From Aporrectodea caliginosa (taxonomy: Eukaryota; Annelida; Clitellata; Crassiclitellata; Lumbricidae): a stretch of 64,000 nt of DNA. Position numbers and translations under genes: made by a program. Under the pieces are notes generated by a model. That model saw nothing but the letters and a program-made list of their open reading frames with translations. It was not told the DNA's origin and did not search any database. Within the stretch, counting starts at the first letter, position 1. Each line of letters opens with the position of its first letter. Shown piece after piece: positions 11,460 through 45,810 of the stretch. The stretch spans positions 1 to 64,000 of the forward strand of contig JACEVL010000080.1 in assembly GCA_020284085.1 (NCBI GenBank), written 5' to 3'.

Positions 11460-12100
11460 CGCTGTGGCTGAAGTAAATGTTACTACATAAGACCTTTGTG
11501 AAGATTTTTCGTTTCTTGGCCAGAGCTATAACAAGTCGTTGACGTTTTCTAAAGTTTTATTCCAACAAAAACACGGAACACGTAGGCCTACATCAACGCA
11601 AATCTAACAAAAGTCAACTGTATTACACTATAAGTTATACACACGTTTGCGAATCTCAGTCCGTCGAGACGTAACTCCGGCCTCTGTTCTCTATTCTCTG
11701 TCCGCTGAGCAGAGCCTAACTGCAGGAGAGGTAGGCTAATCATCGACTGCTCGATCAACCTCATTTCCTTCCCGCATGCCCCACAGCACCACACTTCCGG
11801 TGGATCCCGTGCCCGTTCAGCAATTGGTCACAAACATGAACCCCCATTCTTACGCATGTGACGGTATGTCACATAGCCTACAGGCTACAAGGGTGTTTGT
11901 ATAGGCTACACGGCAGTAATCAGCTTCTCAACTAATTACATTTGAATATTACAGAAAGAGTAGCCTACAATTGTACTATTGTTATTGTAAGTGTGCATTT
12001 AAATAGCGCCCCTTCTATAAAACACGGATGTGCTTCCTCCTATCGGACAACATTAAATCACGATCAGAAGCAGTATGGTCTAGAGCCGCTGGCTAAAGAG

Positions 12101-12666
12101 CAGTGTGATTCTCGTTAACGATAACGAAAATGTAAAATAAAATGATTTCGTTAACGATAACTACAACTAAAAAATATCATTAACTATAACTATAACTATA
12201 ACGAAAATAACAGAGCTACGAAAATTCATCTTTAGTTTTATTCCAACAAATACACGGAAATAAAAATAGGAAGTGAAATAATTATGGACGATTCGACACA
12301 AATGATATAACGAAAACGTGTGTTATTTTTATTATGCAATTTGTCAGTCCGGCCTACTTTGGAAACTCTGTGTATTCATGAAGTTGAATGCACCCATGCT
12401 TCAATTAAAGGCTTTCAAAGCTCTGAGCAAATTGTGAAACAGCGTGTTATACGCACAATTTTCCTTATATGGCCTAGCCTTAATCTTTGTAACAGCTAAG
12501 TAGTAACTAAAATTTTGTAAAATAAAAATCTTCTTAACTATAACTATAACTATAACTAAGAGTGCAATTGTACTAACTATAACTATAAATAAATATAAAA
12601 CACGGATGTGCTTAACTATAACGGTAACTATAACCACGAATAAAATCAGTAAGGAGAATCACGCTG
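12101..12666. mobile_element. hAT-type MITE rich in 'actata' repeats
   Basis: Ends 'cagtgtgattctcgttaac' and 'ggagaatcacgctg' are inverted, flanked by 'gctaaagag' (12092-12100 and 12667-12675). The interior is mostly 'aactataactat' and 'cgataacgaaa' repeats. The paralogous flank near 63390 reads 'acgctggctatagaggcag' without it: a clean empty site. A related end occurs at 45545-45707. Confidence 0.85.
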
Positions 12667-12675
12667 GCTAAAGAG

Positions 12676-13609
12676 GCAGAGAAAAGAGAAGAACATCATA
12701 TCGCTGGATGCATGACTCCCTGCATGTTCAGGAATTCGGTGCGGACCACGACGAACTTGACGAAGCTACCATGTAGCATGGAACTACGGGAAGTGGGGAA
12801 CAATTCCACGAAATAGAACAACCAGATCACCATAATTATATGCTCCTGAATACTCCCGCCAGAACGGGAAACTGGATACTCCCCTAGGCCTCGATCACAT
12901 AATCGTGAGATACCACGCTGTGACTCATTAACTGCAAGGGATACATCACTCGTATGCTGTAGGATGATTTCTTTAAAACTAACGACTTATTCATTTATTT
13001 TATGATTTTAATTACTTGTTATTCCTTTTTAGTTTTATAATAATGTTTCTAGCGGTTTGATCTATAGTGCGTTTGCAAATGGAAATTATAGAATATAGTT
13101 GCTTATTGTTAAAACAGCGCTATAGAAGTAATAGAAATCGATGTGCGAAACCAAGGAAGTGACGCATATAGCGAAATATGACGTAGGCACAACTAATGTT
13201 GTCGCCATCATTTTGAATAGGTCCTTCAATATTATTAAATTTACTTTCCAAATTCAAACAGGTCAACGTTTTATAGCATGGCCACCATGGATTTCTCAGC
13301 GTTCCTTCTTTAGATTTAATATAGATTTTTGTTTGCTTCTGACGTTGCTTCGAACATCCAGGTCAGTAGGCCTATCTAGAAAGGCACGACCTACACCGTT
13401 GCGTTGTTGTTAACTTCCTTTGCTGGCTCATATGACCAATATTGTAACAGAAAACTGTTTAAATCTATACTAGGTAGATTACTATCTTAAATTTTCTCTT
13501 ATACGTCCGATCTTTCACATCTTTATAATTCCAAACATCGTTTACTGCAGCTTACTTAAAGTTTTGGATAATTACTTTTAAAATAACTATGGTTAGGCAT
13601 ACTGTGGGG
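12676..13609. other. Intergenic stretch, nothing recognised
   Basis: The first 130 bp match the gene 3 flank near 63390-63530. A 90-codon open frame at 13141 has no recognisable motif or splice context and is probably chance. Confidence 0.5.
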
Positions 13610-14152
13610 CAGGGGCGTCCATCCCCCCTTACGCCTATGAAGCATTCCCCCTCTTTTTATCAGAATGCCCCCCCACGACGACAGCCCCAGACGACTGGTC
13701 GACAAAAGAGAAAATCTTTATTATCGAAATTTGAAGTATAATTTTAAGGCTGAATTCTTTAACGTTTAAGTCATTAATCAAGCAACATTATGCATTACAC
13801 AGACAGAGGCGTACGGCCAGAACGGCCAGACAGTATTATAACATAAGTACTAAAATTACAATAGGTGCTTCTTCAAAGCAGCAGAGTGCGTAGACTAGCT
13901 ACATCCGTAACAGCTGCAGCTACAGGAAGAATCGGGACTTGAGATTTGCATCTTAAAGAATTGATGGTAGGTGTAGGCCTACTGACAAAAGCAGCCTCCA
14001 TCTCTTGACTTTTTCTCTGCTCTTTTCTAACTGCCAGAACTGTACATTCCTATCATGGTCTTCGCTGTTTTGATAATTTTCGTTTAGGTCTTTAGGTATT
14101 ATATTTAAAAGTAAACGAATGACTGTATTGTGAACATGAAGGACTAGGCTAC

Positions 14153-14971
14153 TTATATATGTACGTCGTGTCCACGATAAAGTAGATCACTAGACTTTGT
14201 AAAATATCTTGGTCAATTGTAGTACTATAGGTACTAAATTTGGTGCACATGAACTTCAGTCCATTCTATCTAAACCCTGCAAATTTTATTACAATTGATG
14301 CAACGGTTACGAGGATATACCCTTATGAAATCGGGTGGTTCAGGAACCAAGTTACCAACACGTAAAACGCATCGACAGATCGTGCGCGGCTGATCATCCT
14401 GACTCAGCACCAGTTCTCCGACAGCATTGATAGGCCTATTTGTTTGCGTCCGTGGTTTTGTTTGCGTCTCGTGGTTTCCTTGCAACTGATCCGGTTGTGG
14501 CAATCTTTTTTAACAGCTTGCTGACACCAGCTAGGGACCAATTTTTCATTGGAAATTCTGTAATGAGTCTCCTACGCCATACCCATTCGTCTCTCTCAAC
14601 TCCTTGATTAAAAGCTTGTCCTCTGCACTGAAAACCATTTCTTTACAACCAACTACTGTTACGTAAAACAGGTCTCGTAGTGTAATTGTTTCCGAAAATG
14701 ACGCTTATAGACAACAGCCTATCCCTGCGGTAGCCGGAAAAATGACGTAATTCTATGCGTTTTACGTGTTGGTAACTTGGTTCCTCAACCACCCAATTTC
14801 ATAAGGGTATATCCTCGTAATCGTTGCATCAATTGTAATAAAATTTGCAGGGTATAGATAGAATAGACTGAAGTTCATGTGCACCAAATGTAATACCTAT
14901 AATAGTACAATTGACCAAGATATTTAACAAAGTCTAGTGATCTACTTTATCGTGGACACAGTGTATATATA
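14153..14971. repeat. Fold-back repeat with ~220-bp arms
   Basis: 14153-14372 reappears as its reverse complement at 14755-14971 with few differences (for example 'cgtgtccacgataaagtag' versus 'ctactttatcgtggacaca'; 'cacgtaaaacgcat' versus 'atgcgttttacgtg'). The loop is about 380 bp. Transcribed, it would form a long hairpin; it may be a fold-back transposon. Confidence 0.85.
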
Positions 14972-15769
14972 ACGTCGAGTAACATGAAGACTGGAGACTG
15001 GAGTTATGTAGGCCGTCCATAAAGTACGTCACGCTCCAGGGGGTTTAAGAAAGTGTGACAGTTTGTGACAGGGGAGGGGGTCAGGCCATGTGTGACGTCA
15101 CACATTTTATTTTTATTTTATTTATAATTTATTTTTATTTTTAGTAGAATTTCGTAGCTTTAAAAATAATTTTCAAAAATTTTCTGAAACATTTTCATTA
15201 GTTTTATGTCAAAATAGCATGAAATGCATATCTGCTGAATGTGTTTTTCACGATTCCTCTCGCTAGGAGCGCTAGTAATAATGCTGTTGCGAAGCCTTGT
15301 TTATGTATTAGCCTTGCTTTCGGAAAGTGTGACGTACTTTAGGGGGGTCCGAGTTTTGTGACAGTTTGTGACAGGGGAGGGGGGGTAAAATGGTCAAAAA
15401 TAGCGTGACGTAGGGGAGACTGGGGCAAGAGAGGCACCTTTTTAGAAAATATGCTATATTTCCGAAAATATATAACATAATGCCACAATTTTTCATAGGC
15501 ATGTTGGCAACTCATAAGGCTAACAGAAAAACGTTTAAAATTGACTATATATGGTGAAATATTTTGCAAAACGTGCAAAATACAAACAGATAATTTTGAC
15601 ACTCTTGCCCCAACACTTAGGGCAAGAGTGGCATATACTGGGGCAAGTTTGACATGGAGGCATGACCAATGGTAGCTAGGCTGTCTTAACTATTTATTTG
15701 ACAGTTAACAACAGTAACGAAAAGTGTATTAAAACTGTCAGTCGTTTTTATAATCTTAAGCAAGAAAAA

Positions 15770-17336
15770 ATGGTGCTTAATGACAGTTATCACATTTAAA
15801 TTGCTTGTCGCCGGGCTCAACATGGGTCCATTTTTCATGGCACCAGTACTTGCATGCTAAGCATTGAATCTAAGTTTCTTCGGGTGGGTCGCTGTAAAGC
15901 TCTCTGCAATAAATACAGTAGAAATTGGTGACACTCTCCGCTTTGTATTTCTTAATAGTACTCTTCTGTTGCTGGTTCTGCTTCTGTTTCTTCTGCTGCT
16001 GGTTCTGCTTCTGTTTCTTCTGCTGCTGGTTCTTCTTCTGTTTCTGCTGCATCTGTTTCTGCTTCTGCATTTGCTGCTGCTGCTGGTGGTTCTGTTTTTC
16101 CTGCTTCTGGCTCCTCTACTTCTGGTTCTTACCATTCTCTTGCAGATTAAGTTTCTTCATGAGCGGTCTCTTAACATATTGCTTCTTATCCTCTAGAATT
16201 ATTTTGTAAGGCGTACTCGTTAGGACGCACGAGAAATCCGATTTGACACATCTTAAGGAGCGACACCCTACTAAGAGACATCATTGAGGGAAGAATGGAG
16301 GGGAAAAAGATGAGAGGTAGGCCAAGAACAATGCTACTGGACTGGATGTTGGCAGAGGAAGGATACAGCGGACTGAAAAGAGAAGCAGAGAACAGAGAAA
16401 AATGGCGTCGTTGGACATATGAACCTGCCTGAGGGCAGAGAACGTGAAGAAGAAGAAGAAGAAGAAGAAGACTCGTTAGGACGCACGAGCTTTCCGCTTT
16501 GCGTTTGCCGGGTTTGCCCTCTGCTTCTCGTTCTGTGTGCGGATAAGGACGGATGTCCAGCTCTGACAATTGGCTATTGGGGAAGGTGCTTTTGTCGTAT
16601 TTGTGCAGCTCAGCATCGTTACCAGACTTGTAGCGAGGCACGGCTGGTTCGTTTCATCATCATCGACAGGCTCTGCAATGAAGTTATATAATTTATTTTA
16701 AGATATTTAGTTTTAGTTTAAATATACGTGTATCCAGTAATAAGCATTGTTAACATAGCAGAAAAATTGGAGGCAATGTGGTAAGTATAAGTTACATTAG
16801 TTAATTGTATAATTAATATAAATTAATATTTTTTATGTATCTCAGAGATCAGTGAATTACTTATAAATAGGCCTACCGGGAAGTCCAGCTGAATGTGCGA
16901 CTTCTGCAACCATAGTTGGCTGATTTGGCTCAGCCAAATGTTTGTTGGAATTCTCGGATGAACAGGTGAGTTCTACTTCGAATAGTGGTTGGTACTGTTC
17001 TGGAATACTGACAGGCTCGGATGAGCAGGCAAGTTCCATAACGATTGCCGGCTGGTTTAATTTACGTGTATCGGCTTGTTGTGACTGGTTGTGCAATAGA
17101 AAGCCTGTTGGTAATTTTCGCAGATTTCGGTTATGCCATGATGGAGCACGTGGTAATGCTGCTATAAGATGCACGGAGATTGGCGGTCGATAACCTGGAG
17201 ATCTCTTGCTGCGACGCGAGTTCGTATTAGCCTTTTGCATTCGGCTATGATTTCCCATCAGTATTTCAGCATTTGCAACCTCAGGTCGAATTCTGCGTCT
17301 AGGGCGTAGGCCCAATCCTAATGTTGCTGTGGTCAC
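15770..17336 (-). pseudogene. pogo-like transposase remnant
   Basis: On the minus strand near 15935-15790 the frame reads CIYCRELYSDPPEET, a stop, then IQCLACKYWCHEKW and a final C..C. This is the PHD-like Cys/His C-terminus typical of pogo/jerky-type DDE transposases in invertebrates. Upstream lies a Lys/Gln-rich low-complexity run (about 15950-16100). A 159-codon open frame at 17336-16857 (Pro/Ser/Glu-rich) may be a linker part. The DDE core was not found and a LINE tail interrupts it. Confidence 0.6.
16234..16470 (+). mobile_element. 5'-truncated non-LTR retrotransposon tail with 19-bp TSD
   Basis: 237 bp ending in (gaa)n, flanked by the exact 19-bp duplication 'actcgttaggacgcacgag' (16215-16233 and 16471-16489). 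The frame reads [20 protein letters not shown], then [20 protein letters not shown], which is the C-terminal end of RTE-like LINE ORFs. Perfect TSDs suggest a fairly recent insertion; it is the innermost doll of the nest. Confidence 0.9.
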
Positions 17337-19226
17337 ATATGAAGTTCTGGCTTGAAGAGTAGCCTTTGCTGAACTTAGCCTGATAGGCTAAGACAAGTTT
17401 ATTTGTTTTAGTGAATGTGGTTGACTCATGCATGGAGCTTGCTAGAGCTTCTGGATGTGACATTGTGGTATCTCGTGACGCGGAGGCTTCTGTATGTTTT
17501 ATAACGTCAATATGTAAGCTCCAATCTATACTGTTACTGCTTTCATGGACTGAATAGGCCTACAGTTTCAAATATTCTAAATTGTTTAAATTTAAGGAAC
17601 AACTAAATAAATGTAAGAATATTATAATGGTAAATGTCAAAAGTGCAACTCTTGCCCCATGTTCAGAGGCAAAAGTGGCATGTCCTGGGGCAAAAGTGGC
17701 AGATAGTGTGCCACTTATGCCCCATAGCTATGCCTCGCCTTAGCGATTCTTTTCGTTATGAAAGGATAAGATGCGACGTACGATAATGTTTCATTAAAAA
17801 GAAGCATATTTAAATCTTATAAATAGCACAATATAAACTGTGCCTTACCTTGTATTAGAAAGTAGTGGCTGATCAAAGATCGCCTTTAAAAAACTCAAAT
17901 TGGGCGAAAATCTTAAAAATTGAGGAGAAAAAATAGTTGCGATAGCTCTTCTGCAGAATATAGTTTTCCATCGTGTATCGCATCAAACCCGCTTATTAAA
18001 ACGCAAGGTAAAGATTCTACACTGGTGGCCGTTTTCTAGCCAGTATGGGGTGCCACTCTTACCCACCATGCCTCTCCTGCCCCGGTCTCCCCTACTTTAT
18101 GGACTGGCCCCTTATGTAGGCTTATGGTGGTGTGTACAGGCCACATGGCTTGCAGAGGGACACTGAATTGCGACAGAGACATTGCGACAGCCGACAGAGA
18201 CAGAGAGACAGGCAGACAGACAGACAGAGAGTGAGTGAGAACAAGGCAGATATTATTTCAGGCATATTTCTTAGCGCTCGAGATGAGTTATCTACCGTTT
18301 GGGGAATGCAGTGGTTGTAAACGTGAAATAGAGAATCATGCCTAGCACAGGCTGGGTCTATTGGCGCGCACCCAAGTTAACGTATCTTTTTTTATACAAC
18401 TGAGTGTTTGCTTCAATAGTGTGAGTCACATAATCCGACACATCATAATCCGGTGACCTATATGTCTGTGGACCTGTGTATGATATAATCATGTATCATG
18501 AAGCATCCGTCATATACAGGCTATAGCTCGACTCTGCAGTCTGAACTAAAAAAATTGAAAAAAAGACATTAATTTCTTTAGTTAGAAAACTTGGGCCCTT
18601 GGGACTTCGGGGCCTCTGGACTTTGTTCACCCTCTTTATATGGTTGTTGCGCCACTGCTACTCTGTCGGCGGTAACAGACTTTACAATGTTCAAAGTTAT
18701 ACATACCTTGTAGTCTTCCACTTGTGGTGTGTAGTACAATGTATGCGCCATTTGTCACTACGGATAAGCATGCCGCACAACGGCTCGCAACATTTATACT
18801 TTAGTAAAACATTGTCTCTGGGCATGATTAGAATGATTACTTGTCTAGTAAAATCAAATTGCAAATTCATAGCACCGCATTATAACTCAAGTCTCATACA
18901 CAGTGTGACGTCATCGTACTACCAAAGACTATATAACGATAGGCCAAAATAATGAAATTGAAGACTAATCGTCAGCTCGGTCGGAGAACAGCACAATGAT
19001 TTTAATATTAAATTAAACAAAGAAAAGCATTTTCGAAAATCAAAAGCACATCTATTAATTTCTGAAATTCAAAAAATGAGTAGTGAAAAAATTCTTTCCC
19101 CCCCTGAAAAGGCTACTATGAAGATCTCTGCTTCATTCCCCCATAGGATGGACGCCCCTGCTGTGGGGGGGGGAGGTCCATAGCGTAATGGTAACATCAC
19201 TGGCGTGAAGAGCAGTAAGTAGCGGG

Positions 19227-20442
19227 CAGTGTTGTTGTATCAATTACATTCTAGGTAAAGTCGTAGTTTACGTTGCTAAATTATTCTATTGTCTTCAATG
19301 CCGTACTTGACGTTGGTAAGTAAGCAGTCTACCTATCTACCTATGTGCATGCTAACTATCATCAATCCAGCTTCCATTTCATAGAGAAATATTTTCATCA
19401 ATCAAAATTCCATTTAATTGGAAAAAATTACTTTTATCAATCCAACTTCTATTTGACGAAAGAAATATTTTTCATCAATGGAACTTTTATTTAAGCAAAG
19501 ATATGTTCTCATGGATCCAGCTTCTAATTACGGAAACAATTTTTTTCATCAATCCAGCTTCCATGTTAAAGTGACAATATCAAATAATTTAGCAACGTAA
19601 ACTACGACTTTACCCATTCTAAATGTAATTCAATTATAATTGCAATTACATGCTTGTAAATGTAATTGAATTACAATTACAATTACTGGATTGTGAAAGT
19701 AATTGAATTACAATTACATTTTGATTGTAATTCAATTACCAATTACTTTTCAATTATTCCTTTAAAATTGGCAAATGATTTAGAATTTTTTCGATAATTT
19801 TTAATTTACTCTATTTTTAAACTAAGACATCCAATGGGCCAATGACCTGTAAATTGTAATATATACATTCAACAATATTATAAGTTTGCCAGGTATCCAA
19901 AATACGATTTGCAATTATGATCCATTAAAACAAGTTAGAGTTTATTTGATTTTTAGGAGTAGAAGTTTTTCAAAATGATAGTCTGCTAGAGAACTTAGTT
20001 GATTGCGCCTGGGTGAGTGAGTCAATTCGTCCAGCAGTGCTAAAGAGACGCTCAACTGGAGCTGAAGATGGAAGCTCTGTTTTCTGCAGGCAGCCGCAGT
20101 AAACAAGCTAAGAATGAGTACATGACTGCATGGATAGTCTGATAATGAAGGTCAGCCCTTGCCCTTGAGGTCTATCAAAGTGTGCTGTAAGATTGTAAGA
20201 GGTGTGTAAGGAAGGAATAATGTTGACAATTATGTTGCCATGCAATCATAATCCAGTGCAGTTTATTCAATTCAACGGGTGGCCGGGTCAACCCGGCAGG
20301 CTGGCATCTTTGCTCACTTTATGAAAGTAATTTGTAATTGAAATACAATTACAATTACTGGACTTAAAATGTAATTCAATTACAATTACAATTACAGAAC
20401 TTGTAATTCAATTACATGTATTTCAATTACTGAACAACACTG
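19227..20442. mobile_element. hAT-type element rich in 'aattacaatt' repeats
   Basis: Ends 'cagtgttgtt' / 'aacaacactg', with an exact 8-bp duplication 'gtagcggg' (19219-19226, 20443-20450). The interior is largely 'tgtaattcaattacaa' repeats. No transposase seen. It carries a nested MITE (19254-19614). Confidence 0.85.
19254..19614. mobile_element. 361-bp MITE with 'catcaatcca' repeats
   Basis: Ends 'ggtaaagtcgtagtttacg' / 'cgtaaactacgactttacc' flanked by 'cattcta' (19247-19253, 19615-19621). Four or five copies of 'catcaatccagcttc'-like text lie inside. Relatives: 52364-52480 and 61750-61830. Confidence 0.75.
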
Positions 20443-20667
20443 GTAGCGGGATCGCTTTCGCAAACCTCCCAAAGGTCCACTCAGCCTATCATTCGCGAGA
20501 TGGCGCATTGGTAAAATGAGATGTATCATGTAGGACGTGATGTGCGCCTTGCATGGCTGCCGTATACAGTTAAATTCGACTCCTGTAATAACTTGTGATC
20601 ATCCGTTCATACTGATTTGTAATCATCCTGTGTTGTGTCATTTTGAAATTAAACGATGATTATTATT

Positions 20668-21191
20668 ATTTGTGACTTGGTTAGTTATTGAAATGGAAAA
20701 AGTAACTATATATCTGCAAACAGTTACTTTAGAAAAAGAAGTAACAAAGTATTTTTAGTTACTGTATATACATGTATATGTGAATGCTAACTTGAACTTT
20801 GAGCTCCCTCCATCCATGATGAAATTTGACTTGTAATTGACTAATAAAAGGAAAGAGTTCAGAGACATGAGCACAAACGGAAATGTCAGGGTCACTTGAA
20901 CCATCAATTTCAGAATTCTGTCAATACTTCTAATAAATTGCATATATTTGCACCAAAGCTTTTACGACAACTATACATTTCAGTTTTGCTACTGCACAAC
21001 GTTAGTTACGTTACTGCCTTGACACTAAGTGGCCTGAGTACAAAGGCTAAAGATGTTTACTTTATCATTTTAATTAAGTTATTTCTTCAACGTGAATTTA
21101 ATGAATTTGCTAAAAGGAACTTTTATCTGGACTCTGTCATAGGTGACTTTGTGACTGAAAAAGAAAACTAGGTCTGCAATTTCAAAAAGAA
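20668..21191. other. Upstream region of gene 2
   Basis: AT-rich sequence before the gene 2 signal exon. No clear TATA box or other promoter element can be supported. The promoter and 5' UTR should lie here. Confidence 0.35.
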
Positions 21192-44506
<23,315 letters not shown>

Positions 44507-45544
44507 GTAAATATGAATATTAAAGCCAATCTAGAAGTTAAGTTAGCGTGACTGTATAAGATTGAGATTTAAAGCAAAACTGGCTGTGAAGTGCTGTATG
44601 CCTGATATGATTTGTAGTGAAAAGAAGACCAAGCTAATTTAAGAGTAGTGTGGAAGAAAACGGAAGCCAAGATTTGATAATAAATTACAGTTAAAGCCAG
44701 GAAAGTTACGGAATAAAGACAAGCCATGTAAAGTTCTTTGGTATGACATTTGAAGATTAATTTTTGCGAAATAAACAACACTGATATTTGCGACACCTTT
44801 AGTCTACATGTAGTTTTATGAAACCTATGTATTTGTAGATCTTTTTCAAACCAATGTCATTAGTTTATTTCTAATTCATAATTAATATAGATATATACTG
44901 AAAGAAGGCGATGAGATTGCACGTATGCATAAATGCAAAGGTTTTTTAAAATAAATCTGAAATTCTGTTGAATTCAGGTGAGATATTTTGTTTGTTTTGC
45001 TAGCACATTGAAAAAGCAGCCATTGGCATAGCTGAGTCTGTTAATTTTACTGCATACTAATGTCTGGCAGGTTTTGATTGTCTTTGCCAGTTCCCTTCTA
45101 TAGACCTCTTCCTATCACTCTCTGCAGCGCGGACTTCTTTGTAAGTAGGTGGGTGGTGATACTTGAGATGACTGAGTAGATTAGTTGTGTTTTAACGGCT
45201 GTGAACCGCCCACATTACTTCCCCTCATTAACGCCAACACCCCTGATGATACACGAACTTTTATTTGTGACTGATTCGTACTTGAAATGATTCCAGACAG
45301 TATTCCCATGGTTGCAAGATCTTTAGATACATTTTGACTATAAGGTTACTATGACAACTAATTTTGCGAATTTGCGCTAGTCAACTTGAGTCGCAATTGC
45401 TATAGAAACGTTTACAAACCAACTAAATTTAATTTTAAAATGCGCCACTACTACTGGGCTAATTCCCAAATCCAACATCCCGGACGAACATAGGCTATTA
45501 GTTGCTGCGCATTATCACGTTCTCATGTTTGTCTTTTTTTATTA
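44507..45544. other. No gene recognised
   Basis: AT-rich sequence after the last Ig exon; no domain C, linker or terminal exon of the cluster could be found on reading it through. Confidence 0.5.
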
Positions 45545-45707
45545 GCGATAATAATAATAAATTTTCGTAAGTGTTATTTTCGTTATAGTTACAGTTATAG
45601 TTAATGATATTTTTACTTATAGGTATAGTTATCGATAACGAAATCATTTATTTTCGTTAACGAACATTTTCGTTATCGTTATCGTTAACGAGAATCACAC
45701 TGACAGC
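45545..45707. mobile_element. Partial hAT-type MITE
   Basis: 'ttcgttatcgttatcgttaa' followed by 'cgagaatcacactg' matches the inverted end of the 12101-12666 element. The other end was not found, so it is a fragment. Confidence 0.65.
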
Positions 45708-45810
45708 AATCATCAATACTCCTAGCTGTTGGTAACACGCAACCTACTGACGTGTATACCTTCAATTTATTTCTGTATGAATCTTAAGAATTGCAATTAT
45801 TACTTGACAG

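Larger units (their letters stand above)
1..12800 (+). repeat. Left copy of tandem segmental duplication
   Basis: This block is colinear with about 50080-63600. Shared landmarks are the intron stretch near 100-250 versus 50150-50350, exon 892-948 versus 50871-50927, the intron at 1290-1650 versus 50975-51330, the block near 5050-5230 versus 52530-52700, the terminal exons (10107 versus 62616) and 3' flank words such as 'gttactacataagacctt' near 11480 and 63162. Identity looks moderate by eye, with many private insertions in each copy. The left edge of the duplication lies outside the window. Confidence 0.8.
15413..18092 (-). mobile_element. pogo/Tc1-like transposon, 2.7 kb
   Basis: Inverted ends 'ggggagactggggcaagag' and 'cctgccccggtctcccc' with TA on both outer sides (15411-15412, 18093-18094), as for Tc1/mariner/pogo elements. 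Inner copies of 'ggggcaagagtggca' lie at both ends. It contains minus-strand transposase debris, including a C-terminal Cys-rich knuckle, and a nested LINE tail. It is inserted inside the right inverted repeat of the MITE at 15011-18111. Confidence 0.8.
15011..18111. mobile_element. MITE 'ggccgtccataaagtacg', split by pogo element
   Basis: Left end 'ggccgtccataaagtacgtc' at 15011; inverted right end 'ctttatggactggcccc' ending at 18111; flanked by 'ttatgta' (15004-15010 and 18112-18118). The right inverted repeat is cut at its internal TA by the 15413-18092 element, so 'agcgtgacgTA' is separated from 'ctttatggac'. Confidence 0.75.
13610..19160. mobile_element. hAT-type element, 5.55 kb, host of a TE nest
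   Basis: The outer ends are 'caggggcgtccatcc' and its inverted copy 'ggatggacgcccctg', continuing inward with similar C-rich text. The flanks are the exact 8-bp duplication 'ctgtgggg' (13602-13609 and 19161-19168). No hAT transposase was recognised inside; most of the length is later insertions (fold-back at 14153, MITE at 15011, pogo-like at 15413, LINE tail at 16234). Confidence 0.85.
19169..20667 (+). mobile_element. tRNA-derived SINE, split by a hAT element
   Basis: Two parts, 19169-19226 and 20451-20667, are rejoined by removing the hAT at 19227-20442. The head has 'tagcgtaatggta' (A-box-like) and a possible 7-bp acceptor-like pair (gggaggt near the start, acctccc after 20463). The body includes 'gcatggctgccgtatacag' and the tail is (att)n. 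The same body on the minus strand occurs at 39990-40170. Confidence 0.65.

Noticed and set aside
15864..16209. Leu/Phe/Cys-rich plus-strand frames
   Set aside because: Complement of the Gln/Lys-rich low-complexity part of the minus-strand pogo transposase.
16857..17336. 159-codon minus-strand frame as a host gene
   Set aside because: It lies inside the pogo-like element and is low in complexity; kept only as possible transposase linker.
20896..21171. 91-codon frame upstream of gene 2
   Set aside because: Ends before the signal-peptide ATG, no family motif, out of context as an exon.
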